Notes: a model not told the origin generated them from the letters alone. DNA of 64,000 nt from Boesenbergia rotunda (GCA_024364735.1 JAGFNQ010000884.1:213594-277593), one strand, 5' to 3'; positions 46,759-59,191 are shown, numbered from the stretch's first letter. Translations and numbers: made by a program.

Positions 46759-47097
46759 TTAAATTGATATGTTATTTACCTTTGAAGATGATTTTGTGGA
46801 CAATATTGATATGTTATCTTGCTTTCAAATCTGATTTGTTATCATGTTCCTACATGTTTATGCTTTTATCTTTCACTTTTTTTTTATCATACTGCTGTGA
46901 GTTTGTTGCTGTAAAATTACATGTTCTTGCATGTTTATGATTTTGTAAACAATTGCTGTGAACCATCATGTTCCTGCATGTTTATGATTTTGTGGGCAAT
47001 ATTAATATGCTATCTTGCTTTCGAAGCTGATTAGTTATCATGTTCCTGTATGTTCCTGCATATTTATAACTACAACTTATGTTGATCAATAGAAGCT
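46759..47097 (+). repeat. Degenerate short repeats
   Basis: Recurring CATGTTCCTGCATGTTTATGATTTTGT-like words spaced 60-100 bp apart (positions 46850-47060). No coding sequence. Confidence 0.5.
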
Positions 47098-50000
47098 GTT
47101 GACTTTATGGAATCCTCTACAAAGCTTAAATCAAGTTTTGATGGTTGTCACACGGTTGCAAAGAGTAAGAGATTATGACAACATGTGACAATGGGGAATG
47201 GTAAAGAAATAATTACTTATGCCACGGGAGAGAGTTGGGATGGTAATACAGTGTTGGATTCTATAGACACCAAAACCACAAGAACGTGTAGAGGTCGTAC
47301 ACACTTGGATAAGCTTGCTAGGCAAAGGATCCAAGGAATTAAAAGGGATGTAACATTCAATAAACTTGGACAACCAATAGGAGAAGCTGCTGTTGCAATG
47401 CAAAGTTATATTGGTGTGCTTGCTCGAGAAAAGGTTAATATTAGATACAAGACTTGGAAGCATGTCCCAACTGATGTTAAAGAATTGATATGGGAATCCG
47501 TTACATAAGTAAGTTAGCATGTTTTAAGAATTATAATATTCACATGCTTATGATATATTTAATGTATTTCCACTCCTGTGATTTACAATTGATATACAAT
47601 GTTGACACAAGGTGGAAGAAGGGATGCTTGAGTTCAGCAAACAATAAGTGGCGTCAATACATGTCACGACCCCAGAGGCACGTGCTTGCTCGAAAATCGG
47701 GCAACGTCTCCCCTGTACGGCGGACAAGTTGGGGCAATAATACATACACTCTAATCACAAAAGATAGCTCAACCATCATAACAGTAAATAAAAATATCAC
47801 CACGCAGTTTATATCAACATAAAAGATAATGGGTGGCTTAGCCACCTTAAACATAAAAGAAAATCACAACCAACGAGAACTCAAATGTCTCTGTAATAAT
47901 AATAACAAAAACAGTCCGATTACTGATAAACAAATGAAATGCGAAAAACTCACACAATACCGAAATAAAAACAACTAAACCAAATGCGGAAAATAACTCA
48001 ACTCCAGGGACTGGCGACTGGATCCTCTCTTGGCTCCAAGAAATACGACTACCTGCTATCTGAAACAAAAAAAGAAAGCAGGGGTGGTGAGTCCGGGCGG
48101 ACTCTGCGGGTATATGAGTAGACAATAAGCATGACATAACAAAAGGTATAAAAAGTAGAGAACCAACAGAGTACAGTCCATAAGGAATATAGGAACACCT
48201 AAACATGCATAACATATATAGAACAACACGTTATAAAATCGAATAACAACTAAGCAGGTATAAAACAACGCAACAATAATAAAACCAAGATATACATGCA
48301 TGTCAATCAAGTGCAACAATAATAGCTCATATAAATGCAACAATCACAAGAAAATACATAAACGAAATACATATGCATATGATGCAATGACATGTGTCAC
48401 CCCTGACGCCAGTCAAGCCGCCAACACATCTCATCTGTGTGACCGAGTGGGTAGGGCTGTGACAACTGTACGCACTCCAACAAATACCACAGAAAGGTGT
48501 GGTTGAGTGGACAGGATGTTGGGGAGTCAACACTCTAGACCACGATACATAGGGGGAGCTATCAACAGCTACAGTATCCCTTGAAAAACAACGGTGAGGG
48601 TGTCACTGCTTGCCTACAACTGCAACATGTGTGGCATAACAGGACAGATGCTCGCACTCTAACAACTACCACGACAACAAGTGGTTGAGTGAATCGAGCA
48701 ACAAAATGACTAATGACAGCTTAACCATATGGAAGCCCAACAGTCGTTAGTATGCAACGTGCAGAAATGGTGCATGCTACAAGATGCACGAACAACCGGA
48801 GAAACAACAATACAACCAAAATCCAACAAGTAAACGATGCATCAATACATCGAACCGGAAATCGAAAACCAACGATTATGCACCTACACTACTAGGTAGG
48901 GTATTTCTAATGCCAAATAAACCTATCTGTGTTTAATGGACTTCTAAGTACTCGCGTACAAGCGGCACTTTACAGAACAGAAAACCAACAGAGGACTGTA
49001 CAGATACGAATTTGGAATACTCGAAGATCGACGAAGAATAAGTATCAACGGCGATGTTAAAATAACAAACAACAAAGAATAAGGTCAAGCAACCTACTAG
49101 ATATAAAATAGCCATGCTTTTAAGGTAAAAGAAACTACTCGAGTACAAAGGAGAAGTACCCACCTTTTATTTATAGAACGTGTCCAAATAAATCTCCCCC
49201 AATCAACCGTGCGAGGCCAACGTCAAGGTCCTGTATCAAGGACTAAATTTATCTATTTATTTAAGTGAATAAAGTAGCTAAACTAACTACTAAATATAAT
49301 TATGGTTTAATCCTAATTACACCATCCATTTAATTAAACCTAAACAATAATGAATTCCTTCTTAATTAGGTTTAAATCCCAAACTTAGTTTTAATACAAT
49401 TAAGGAAACCACACGTCCACACCAAATGCAACTCACGCAACCACAACCCATCTTCACTGTTCTAACAACATGCATTCAACATTTCATCCAAACCGAACAC
49501 TACTACTCCACCAAGACAACCGACGGCAGTCCCCCCACAGTTCATACACGTACACCATCGAACCCATTCCAACCTCACAGATCAAATTTGATCTACATCC
49601 ACAAGAAATTGAATCAAAGTCAAATGATAAGGATTAACAGAGAAATCAATCTCAGATTCATCCACCAATCTAAAACCATGCCAAACCTCCAACTGAGACT
49701 CACGGCAACAACAATATAACTACCGAAAGCTAGCATAAGATCACAAAATCCAACCACAAATCTTAATTCTGATTTAAACCAAGGAGAATACAACTCATGG
49801 CAGAGGAAAACCCTAGATTCGAATAGAACCAAAATCGAAGAAGAAATCCAAAGAAACAAAACCTTACCTTAACTGCGCCGGCGCCCAACCTAACAATCGC
49901 AGAGGTTTCCGAAGAGGGGAAATCAGCGCAGAGGAGAAACGGAGTGAAGAGGAAGAAAGGAGGTCTCAAGCGCGGCGGCGTCCCTCGCTGCGGCGTCGGG

Positions 50001-51750
50001 CGCTGGCTAGGGTTCGGCGGTGGCTGTCGCGAGGGAGAGGCGACGGCTAGTGCTCGGTGTGTGCGGTTGCGATGCTCTGCTCGTGCGCGCCGGAGAAGAA
50101 GAAGGAGAAGGGAAGTGGAGAAGGCAGGGCGGCGGGCGGCGGTCAGCTAGGGCTCAGTGGCGTCGGGCGAGAGAGAAACTGCGAAGGGATCGGGGAAACT
50201 GCTCAATCGGGGAAGTTTTTAGGGTTTATAAGGATTTGGACTTTTACAAAAAGGTCCCTCTAGTTTGGTTAATCCAACAAGGCCCCTAAGTTTCGAATTT
50301 TTCATTAAGCCCATAAAAACTCAGTATTTAACAATACAAAACTCATCTCACCCAGACATTCATTTTAAGCAAGCTTGATAAACCTGAGGAGTTGAATGAG
50401 CCACCTACTAGCTATGATATTACAAAAGATGATTGGAGTTCGTTTGTCATTAGTTGCATGTCTGAAGATTTCATTGTAAAATTCTTAATTTATTCTTTTT
50501 AAACTAATCGGCCATAAGTTATTATTTATATTCAAATTTGATATGTCGTATGTTTGAAATAACTAGAAACTAAGTGATCGACAAAAAGAGAGAAGAAAGC
50601 AATATATATATCCTCATCGACTTTCACGTAAAGAATATGCACGCTTTATCGAAGAAATAGTAAGTATTTTTAAAGCATATTTTCTTGTTGTAGTATTTTT
50701 AAAGCATAATTCACATAAAATTATTTCATATTTGTTATTGGATTTTTCTTGTTGTAGGCGACTAAATTATGTGATGATGATGACATTAACAGAGCTATTA
50801 TGTGGAATAAAGGACAAGCCAACAAAGAAGGATACTTTGAAGGCGATGATTTGATTAAAAGAGTACAAAAGATTGTAAGCAAATTAAACAATACACAAAA
50901 GTTGCAATTTTATGGAAATGATAACTTTTAAAATAATATTTCCTTTTAATGTTGCATAACAGGATGATTATATACAACAAAAGAGGGAGGGTAAGCTGAA
51001 AATTAAAGGGATAAAAGAGGATATACTTATCAAGGCACTTGAGACTGAAGAATATGTTGGGCGTGTTCGGGGTATTGGAGGTCATATCAACCCAACAATA
51101 TATTTCAATGTTGGTAGAATAGGGAAGAAATCTGATGTTGCCCAAGATATAATCACTGTGCAGAAAAGGGAGCTGATGGAGGTGAAGAAGCAAATTTCAG
51201 AACATGATGCACGTATACAAAAACTTGAAGCAATGGTGTATAAAAGGGGTGCATGCGACAGTTCGATTGATGACAAAGGTAGTTGCTCGATGAAGTTACA
51301 TTAGATGAATATCAATGATGATGACATACATATTTTGTGTAAAGATGATGTTTTACAGGTATAATACAAGTTATAGTTATATTCATTAATATTATAGAGT
51401 TATGAACTTAATATAATCAACATGCCTATTTGCATTTTAGAGTAAATCAGTTGTATTAACATTGGAATCTAGCACAAATATTGCCGCATATGGTACATTG
51501 TTTGTATCAATGGACCGGATAAAATGCTTCATGGTGTTCCATTTCCCAAGAATTGCATTCGAGTTTCCATTGATGAAGCAGTGGACAAATCAACACCTTT
51601 TCCATATCCAATTCTAAGTGAATATGAAGTAATTGGTGATGTTGTAGGAACTCATGTGGCTTGTCCACAACACTTGATAGTGAAGCAAGATGAGCTATAT
51701 GTGATATTATATTTCAAATTAAATTGCCACTTTTTTATTATTCAACCTAT
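47098..51750 (+). pseudogene. CACTA ORF2, N-terminal and middle exons (split by a solo LTR)
   Basis: 47185-47508: RGRTHLDKLARQRIQGIKRD, LGQPIGEAAVAMQSYIGVLA and YKTWKHVPTDVKELIWESV. 47600-47656: WKKGCLSSANNKWRQY, which continues after the inserted LTR as KTHLTQTFILSKLDKPEELN, DDWSSFVISCMSEDF (50340-50475). Further exons: 50600-50660 (YIYPHRLSRKEYARFIEEI), 50761-50875, 50963-51300 (EEYVGRVRGIGGHINPTIYF plus a coiled coil) and 51524-51700 (VSIDEAVDKSTPFPYPI, DUF8039-like). This order is typical of the second gene of plant CACTA elements. The register across 47661/50334 confirms the solo-LTR insertion. Confidence 0.78.
47662..50333 (-). mobile_element. Solo Gypsy-type LTR (2672 bp) with ATACA target duplication
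   Basis: Plus-strand edges TGTCACGACC and TATTTAACA, flanked by ATACA at 47657-47661 and 50334-50338. TATA-like CTATAAATAAAAGG on the minus strand near 49165-49178 sets the orientation. Relatives at 34380-36107, 36128-36696 and 36697-40449. Hydrophobic and Arg-rich ORFs inside are not genes. Confidence 0.85.
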
Positions 51751-51779
51751 CTAACTTGTTTACATCTGAAATTATTAGA

Positions 51780-53070
51780 AGCTTAGAAGGAAGAACTTTG
51801 AACAACTAAAAAAGAAGCATACTTTGTCAACAAGTATCCCAAGATCATTACATATGTTATATTGTTACATTAAAAGTGCTCTAGATGAAGGAAGATATAT
51901 ATCAATGCGTTTAGATAATGATGTGTTTGACGATGATTGTGAACTTTTTCTGCATCTTAAGGACATTATTTCTTTATATCATTTGGAGTCAATTTCAGGC
52001 AATTGTGTTGTTGACTACATATGGTAAGTAATTTGATTTAAGTAATTTCAACAACTTTTTCTTCAAAGATGATATTTTATTTTCATTATTGAAACATTAT
52101 GTGTGACCATTATGTTCTCTTCACATTATTGTTTAGTATGTTAATTTTATTATCTTTGCAATGACAGACATCTTTATAAAAAAAAACGTTGAAAGATAAC
52201 AAGAAAGATAAATTCATATTTATGAATCCACACAAGATTCCATATATGACAAAAACTGCATGCGACAAAATAGGTAAGCTTGAAAGGCTGATCCAAAAGG
52301 CAAGTCTTTTAGCAGATAGGCTGACTGGTGCATAAGCAAATCAACTAGTTTTGGTGCCATATAATATCGGGTAAGTAAGAATTAAAACAACACTTTCAAT
52401 TGCTTCCTTTCGCTAATTTATTGAATTATATGCACTAATTATATGTCTAGGCCTAGTTTCTATTGGATTCTCATTGTCATTGAACCTTACAAGGATGTAA
52501 TTTATTTGTTGGATTCGCTAAGTCCCTATATTCGCGATGAGGATTGGAAATATATAGTGGAAATGTGAGTTCACATTTTTTTTAGTAAACATTTATTTTA
52601 CTCAATAAAAAACTCATATATCAAATATTATTAACGTATGAAGGGTCTTAAGATTGTTTAATTCAAATAGGGAAGGAAAGGTAGAAAAAATGCTAAGTGG
52701 GAAGTAGTAAAAGTATGTGTAATTTTGTTTAACATATATTTTCATGTGTATATTTTCATTAACAGTTTGGCTCTAATTACCATAGGCTCCTCAGCAACAT
52801 GATGCAAAACAATGCGATTATTATGTGATGAGATTTATAAGATAAATTATTGAAGAGATTGAATCTATCGACAGAGATTCACTACGATCAATAGTAATAT
52901 TATTTTGCTTAACTCAAATTATTTGAAATAAACTATTTAAAATTTGCAAAGTAAGTTTTGATTATTTTTTCCATCAACATAATTTGTGTGTATTCATAGT
53001 TCACAAAAACAGAGTACTCTCAGGAAGAAATTGATGAGGTGCGGTCCGAGCTGGCGGAATGTATATAAGA
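51780..53070 (+). pseudogene. CACTA ORF2 C-terminal Ulp1/C48 peptidase domain
   Basis: Exons at 51780-52024 (SMRLDNDVFDDDCELFLHLK, HLESISGNCVVDYIW), about 52215-52375 (HKIPYMTKTACDKIGKLERL), 52451-52565 (FYWILIVIEPYKDVIYLLDS) and 52792-53065 (QHDAKQCDYYVMRFI, EEIESIDRDSLRSI). This follows the C48 SUMO-protease fold: the Asp (LLDS) and Cys (QC) of the triad are present, but the His expected before WIL is Tyr, one C-to-T change away, and QCG is QCD. Further stops occur. Ulp1 domains are often part of plant CACTA ORF2; catalysis is unlikely here. Confidence 0.75.
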
Positions 53071-54529
53071 TCATATTTATGAGTAAGTATGGAATGATAG
53101 TTGTCATAATTCTATTTAGATTTAAGTTTATGGAATGATGACCATCTTTTTCCCATTTAGTTAAAGCAAATATATGAATTGTGAAATGTATGCCACTACA
53201 TGATTCATCTTGGGATACATGTATCACAATGGCAATGCAAAAGAAGTTGACTATGGGTTCACATGTTATAAATGCAGTACTTCTTGTCTTCCTGAGTTGA
53301 TTTTTTTTTTAATTTTGAATTTTTTGTTGATATGGCAAAACTTTTCACTCTATGGAACAAGCATGAATGTTCATATCCTATTTGCAAAAATTTCTTCTAT
53401 AGATCTTCAGAAACCCACATCGTCTTCTTTTGTTTGTTCTAAACCTTATTTATCACATCCAAAATCACAATCAAAATCACTTTTCTGGCTTACTAGTTAC
53501 AAGTATATGCTTGCTATAGGCCGATCCATTTTTTTTCCTTGCTCAGATGATGTTCATCCAAGACTAAAGAAGCCATCAGCAAAGTTCACCACGAATTGGA
53601 AAGTAAGTATCTTTGACATCCGTTATTTTCATGTATAGATAGCTCTTTTTTTCATTCTTGTATTATATTTTTTAGTTAATATTAACAATAGAAGAATGTT
53701 AGTCTCTATTTTCACATATTTAGTATTCATCAACGTTTCTTTGCCATACAATTTTCTTTACGTTACGTATTGCACAAATATTGTTACATCAGATAAAATG
53801 CTTATGGATTTCTTTAATTTTCATTAGGATCTATGTGAACTTGCTAATAAGTATTATGACACATTTAACTTGTAGTTTTGACACTCATATTATCTATATA
53901 TCAGTGTGAGCTCGTTATTTATTTATTTATTGTTTGTAATTTTATAGGTGTGAGATTGGTTGCATTATAATTTTTTATTGCATATACGTATAGTGTGAAC
54001 TAGTTACAAACTTTTGAGTCCTCGTATCAACCATGATTTTATCAATGTCGTTTATCTCATTCACTAATATAGCTTACATTATTTAACACAGAATCTCTAA
54101 CACTAAACTTTTATTTTGATGTAGTGTTAAATCATAGTTAAAGCGCTTGAGAAGTTGAGCCTAAAGAAAGGTGTCATAATAATGTTGGTGAAGGATGTTT
54201 TCCAAAACATAGTTGATGATGATCTTGTTAATTATTAGGCATTTCTGGGAGATCATTTTCCTTTATATAATCCAAGAAAGAAGGGTTTTGCTTTTGTATA
54301 AACTTAATATGGATATAAAGTTAATTTGAGGATTATGCGTCCATATTTTTTGTTTGGATAATATGAAATTGTATCTTTTGTTAAATAGTTATATTTTAAA
54401 AAAGATTGTGGATGCTTATATTTTTTGTTTGCGGATATTCATATTTATTGTTTATAAAGTTTGTGGATATTTTCTGTATGTTTTGGTAAAATAATTATAT
54501 TTTAAAAAACACAACGCATTCAATCCATT
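53071..54529 (+). other. CACTA 3' interior, no clear gene
   Basis: AT-rich. A stretch at 54140-54240 (EKLSLKKGVIIMLVKDVF) may be a last exon, but I cannot identify it. The 142-codon ORF at 53210 has no recognisable domain. Confidence 0.4.
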
Positions 54530-54953
54530 TAAAAAATGTCTTGTTTGTTAAAAAAGACAACGCTTTTTAAGTGTTGCAAAAACTTTGTCCTTGTAGAAAA
54601 CGGCAATGCTTTTTAAGTGTTGTCAAAGCTTTGTCCTGGTAAAAAATGATAATGTTTTTTAAGCGTTGCAAAAGCGTTGTCCTGCCAAAAAATGACAACA
54701 CTTTTTAAACGTTGCAAAAGGATGATCTTTGCAAAAATCAACAATATTATTTAAGTATTGCAAAAGTGTTGTCTTTATAAAAAATGACAACGCTTTTTAA
54801 GCATTACAAAAGTGTTGTCTTTGCACCAAACGACAATGCTTTTTAAGCGTTGTCTGTGAGCGGACTTTTAACAATAGTGCTTTTAACAACGCATTTTAAG
54901 TCACATAGACAATGCGTAAAAAGCATCGTCTTTTAGATTTTTTTCTTGTAGTG
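54530..54953 (+). repeat. CACTA right subterminal repeats and TIR
   Basis: Seven or more units of about 60 bp built on ACAACGCTTTTTAAGCGTTG (an inverted repeat), ending in TTTTTTTCTTGTAGTG at 54953. Confidence 0.85.
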
Positions 54954-55010
54954 CAATATCTGTTAAAAGAAAATTAAATCATTGTCAAATTAAAACTAAT
55001 TAGTAAAATT

Positions 55011-56050
55011 TGTTGGTGCAGAATGCACTCAAGTCAAACCTGTGTTTTGATAATGGCAACATAGGTCAAAAGTTAAGTCTTTCTTGTTTTCTAACAAATT
55101 AATCTAGTGTGCAGGAAAAGCCCTAGCGAAGGACTGCTAGGCACTGGCAAAGGAATGCCAGGAAAGAAAGCCCTAGCGAAGGATTACTAGGCAACTGGCG
55201 AAGGACTGCCAGTATCAAGCCCTAGCGAAGGACTGCTAGGCAACTGGCGAAGGACTGCCAGTTTATAACAGTTAGTAAGTAGCTAAATGGGTTAGACAGG
55301 TCCCTACAAGAGAAAATTGACTGATTTAATTTACGTCTAATTATGAATTGATTCAGTACATCAAAATCTTATTTATCTCCTTTATGCAATCACATTTCTG
55401 CTATAGTTATCTTATTTTGATATATGGCAAAGGGGGAGAGATAGGAAAGGAAAGAGAAAATTTTACTTATTAAATTTCAAAATTTGGAATTTTTCCTTTA
55501 TTCAAAAAGATTTCAAAAATTTACTTATCTTTCAAAAGCTTTCACTTATCCTTTATTCAAAAGCTTAAAACTTTTTGAAGATTTACTAAAGTACTTAAGT
55601 TCTTAAAACTTTTAAAATTTTGCCTAAGTACTCTAGTTTCTTAAGTTCTTAAAACTTTCAAAATTTTGCCTAAGTACTCTAGTTTCTTAAGTTCTTAAAA
55701 CTTTCAAAATATTGCCTGAGTACTCTAACTTCAAAATTTTGACTCAAGGTTTCAAAATTGTACTAAGTACTTTAGCCTTTCAAAAGGTTCTTACTTAAGC
55801 TTGTCAAAATTTTTTAAGTACTATAAAGCTTATGTTTTTTTAAACTGTATTAAAACTGAAATTCTTACTTAAGCTAACATTCTCAAAAAGTTTTCAAGCA
55901 CAAGCAAAGTTTTTTTACCCCACGAATTTTTGAAAAAAACTAGGGGGAGATTCCTTCCAGGGGGAGGAAACAAAAGTTAAAACTCTTTCATGTTTTGCTT
56001 AAACTTAACTTTTTTGAACTAGGGTTGCCATAAATCAAAAAGAGGGAGAT
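55011..56050 (+). mobile_element. Collapsed Copia B unit: LTR start fused to internal 3' end
   Basis: 55011-55262 match the first 252 bp of the LTR at 56051. From 55263 the sequence is the internal 3' region seen at 62217-63014, ending in AAAAAGAGGGAGAT before the next LTR. The join (CCAGTTTATAACAG) falls in GTTTA, present at both parental ends, so a deletion by short homology is likely. Confidence 0.82.
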
Positions 56051-57318
56051 TGTTGGTGCAGAATGCACTCAAGTCAAACCTGTGTTTTGATAATGGCAAC
56101 ATAGGTCAAAAGTTAAGTCTTTCTTGTTTCTAACAAGTTAATCTAGTGTGCAGGAAAAGCCCTAGCGAAGGACTACTAGGCACTGGCAAAGGAATGCCAG
56201 GAAAGAAAGCCCTAGCGAAGGATTGCTAGGCAACTGGCGAAGGACTGCCAGTATCAAGCCCTAGCGAAGGACTGCTAGGCAACTGCCGAAGGACTGCCAG
56301 TTTACAAGACCTGACAAAGGACCGTCAGGCAAAAGTCCAACCAAAGGAGCAGTTGGCATCAGGTAATTTCTCCCGAGAGGAGTAGGTGAGGACGCGTTCC
56401 CCGTCGAGGGAACAGTAGGCGTCGGTTCGACCTAGGGCTCCATTTTGGAGGCCCAAAGTCAGAACCAAGACAGCCAAGGCTGTATAATCTAATACTTTAT
56501 TGTTCTATTATGTTTTGGACTAACCCTGGATGCAGGACCGAAGGAATGTGTGTCTGCAGCTTAGAAAGCCTCAAAGGAGAGAGGCAAGGCTGAGTAGGGC
56601 GCCCGGAGTGTCCCGGGCGCCCCCAAGGTTCATACAAAACAAATCAAAACAAAGAAGGTTCGAACAGCTGCTGGGCGGGGCGCCCCCGTGCTCCCGGGCG
56701 CCCCCTGCATCCCGGGCGCCCCCATGCGCATACCCCGAACCAAAAGCCTTCGAAGCCAGAAGATAAGGTTTGACCCGGTCAATCCGGGCGCCCCGAGCGC
56801 TCCGGGCGCCCCGGTCAAAGCGGATCCAGAGGATCAGACGCGACCGAGACTTTGGCGGATCAAAGGCCACGTGGGGGCGCCCCCGACATCCCGAGCGCCC
56901 CCAGGCCCTAATAAAGGGCCTTCGACCAAGGCTTCAAAACAACAATTCTCTCAACGCCTCAAAGCTCTTCTACGCTCGTGCCTTGCTCCGGACACTCTCC
57001 AACTCTAGCCGACGACGTCCCGCTACTCCGAAAAAGTTGATCTACTCCAGACGTCGGTAAAGAAGAGCGTTCTTTTTATTTACTGCACTTATCTTTGTAA
57101 TTAAATTCTGTAAACCTTTTGCGCCTATATAGAATTGCCCAAAGTAAACGGTCAACGACCGTGGGCCTTGGAGTAGGAGTCGACACAGGCTCCGAACCAA
57201 GTAAATCGACTGTGTCTCTGTGTCTTGTTTTTTAATTTCCGCTGCGTACCTACTGTTAGTCAAATCCAAAAATTTTCCGATATTCACCCCCCCCTCTATC
57301 GGTTTTCTCGATCCAACA
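56051..57318 (+). repeat. Copia B LTR (middle of three; 1268 bp)
   Basis: Begins TGTTGGTGCAGAATGCA and ends GATCCAACA before a tRNA-Met primer site. Contains a varied hairpin array (56158-56420), paired GGGCGCCC palindromes (56595-56905) and a TATA region at 56908-56916 reading CCTAATAAAGG, where the 3' copy has CCTATATAAAGG. Confidence 0.9.
56158..56420 (+). repeat. Copia B hairpin array with different stems and similar loops
   Basis: In order: CCTAGC/GCTAGG, CTGGC/GCCAG (both alternating, loop GAAGGACT), CCTGAC/GTCAGG (loop AAAGGACC), CCAAC/GTTGG (loop CAAAGGAGCA), CTCC/GGAG, TTCCC/GGGAA. Stems differ completely in sequence but all pair. The same array is at 55130-55262 (partial) and 63122-63385. 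Confidence 0.82.
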
Positions 57319-57320
57319 AG

Positions 57321-57332
57321 TGGTATCAGAGC
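57321..57332 (+). other. Copia B primer binding site, initiator tRNA-Met
   Basis: TGGTATCAGAGC two bases after the LTR end. Confidence 0.92.
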
Positions 57333-57548
57333 GGGGAAGTTCAAACCTGGTGCAACCACTAGTTTGAAATTTTTTTCGAATTTTTATTTTTCTATTTTTT
57401 TCTGATGAATTTTTCGTTAAATATTTTATTCGATTTTTTTTAGCGAGGTTGGTGCAACACCCCTCGTTATTTAATTTATCCAGCACTACTAATCCAAGAC
57501 CTAGTCTTGGAAAATTCGTTTTTCTTTTAGTTTTCTTTTTCAGACTAA

Positions 57549-59191
57549 ATGGCCATGCAAGAGGGATTCAGCACCGCCAGACCTCCACTCTTCAGTGGAG
57601 AAGACTTTTCTTACTGGAAAAGTCGTATGGGGGTCCACCTGAAAACTCAGGTGGACATGTGGATCATCATCCAGTCCGGTCTGGAGATCCCCCGAAATGC
57701 CGAAGGACTTCCTCAGAACTACTCTGAATGGGACAACGCCCTAAAGCGAAAGATAAAAGCCGACGCAAAAGCTACTCAGACTCTTCAATGCGGATTGACA
57801 AAAGAGGAGCTGAACCGCGTGGGCCCCTTCAACAGTGCAAAGGAGCTGTGGACAAAACTGATCGAGCTGCACGAAGGGACTTCAGATACTAGGATCAGCA
57901 AGAGAAATCTGCAACTAAACAAACTCTACACCATCAAGATGACCGACAACGAAACAGCAGCCCAGCTCCACGCACGAATCCAAGAGGTAATGAACGGTCT
58001 TCACACAATAGGTCACAAGGTTGAAAACCGTGACCTAATAAGGTATGCTCTAAACGCCTTCCCTAGAAACACCTTGTGGGCATCTATGGTAGATGCATAC
58101 AAGGTCTCTAGAGATCTTTCTAAAATAAAATTAGATGAGTTGTTTTCCGAACTTGAACTGCACGAACAAACTAACACCAATGTGGTCGAGAAAGGTATTG
58201 CTTTTCTTGCAGGCAAGACTGGAAGGACAACAAAGAAGAAGCCTGAACCTGAACCGGAGTCTAACTCAGACTCAGATTCAGAAGAAGAAGAAGGAGATCA
58301 AACTAAGCTGGTCCGGCTAGCCCGAAGCTACTACAAGGAGCTGAAGAACCGAACCAACAAATGGAAAACCAGCGAAGGAAGGACGAACCAGCTGAACCCG
58401 CAAACAAGCCCAATGTAACCTGCTACGAGTGCAAGAAAAAGGGCCACTACAAGTTAGAGTGCCCTAACCTAAAGGAGACTAAAAAGACAAGACGGAAGAA
58501 GTCATTACAAGCAACATGGGACGAGTCTTCCTCAGAAGAAGAAGAAGAGGCACCCCAGTCCAATCTCCTAGCTCTGACCGCCTCAGATAAAGTCGAGACT
58601 GAGTCAGAAACAGAACAAGAGGACGGCGAGCTAACCTTTACAGAAAATGGCAAAATTAAGGTAACAGGTTTTAATAGATCGCAATTAAGTGAATTAATTT
58701 CCTTTCTTTCTCGAGATTTGGCAAAAGCCAAACTCCGAGTCGAATCCCTCCGACAAGAAGTAAAACTCCTGAAAGAGGGAGCTGACTCTAAACCCTTAAC
58801 CGAGAAGGTTCAGGAAGGAACTCCTACTCAAGTTGAAAAACTTGAAAAGGAGAACTCCTCCCTGAAAACTCATGTTAAGGATCTTAGATCAGCATTAGAA
58901 CGATTTACATCTGGTTCCAAAGGTCTTGACATGATCCTTGGAAAACAGAAATCAGTTCTAAACCGATCCGGATTGGGCTATAGAACCAAATCTCGGCAAA
59001 GATCATACCTTGCTGTACTGAATCAGTCCAGAGGTAAAATTCAGGCATGGGTACCTAAACTATACCTGAACAAACCAACTGGATCAAATCAGTATTGGAT
59101 CCCCAAGGACAAGATTCACATCTTGCCTAACCATCACCGTGGCTTTAGTCCAGGGGGAGCCAAATTGAAAACTATATTCATTATTAGATAA
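57549..59191 (+). pseudogene. Copia B Gag (one frameshift)
   Basis: Starts MAMQEGFSTARPPLFSGEDF at 57549 with the full Gag N-terminus, including YWKSRMGVHLKTQVDMW, missing from Copia A. Continues with KELWTKLIELHEGTSDTRI and a Ser/Glu-rich part. A frameshift near 58370-58400, in a purine-rich stretch, moves the reading to the frame with the zinc knuckle CYECKKKGHYKLEC (58421 on), a coiled coil (LAKAKLRVESLRQEVKLLKE) and WVPK/WIPK motifs, ending at 59191. Otherwise open. No protease, integrase, RT or RNase H follows, so this element supplies only Gag-like and accessory proteins. The shift could be a mutation or, less likely, programmed. Confidence 0.85.

Larger units (their letters stand above)
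33346..54956 (+). mobile_element. CACTA (En/Spm) transposon, 21.6 kb with nested insertions
   Basis: The right end, TTTTCTTGTAGTG (to 54953), is the inverse of the usual CACTACAAGAAAA. The left end at 33349 is a decayed form (CATTACAACAAAA). CAA is duplicated on both sides (33346-33348, 54954-54956), the 3-bp target duplication of CACTA elements. Related AACGCTTTTTAAGCGTTG-type repeats lie inside both ends. A TNP2 gene and a second ORF with a Ulp1 domain are on the plus strand. Several LTR copies sit inside it. Confidence 0.85.

Noticed and set aside
47847..50289. Hydrophobic ORFs and Arg-rich ORFs as host genes
   Set aside because: They lie wholly inside a solo LTR with a target duplication; no conserved domain.
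56530..57060. Ala/Pro/Gly-rich ORFs (APGAPS-type) in the Copia B LTR and leader
   Set aside because: Products of GGGCGCCC palindromes open in many frames on both strands.
22039..57332. TGGTATCAGAGC sites as tRNA gene remnants
   Set aside because: Only 12-13 bases match the tRNA 3' end; position right after LTRs shows they are primer sites.
58361..58418. Programmed frameshift in Copia B Gag
   Set aside because: No slippery heptamer or clear downstream pseudoknot seen; a simple indel in a purine-rich run is more likely.
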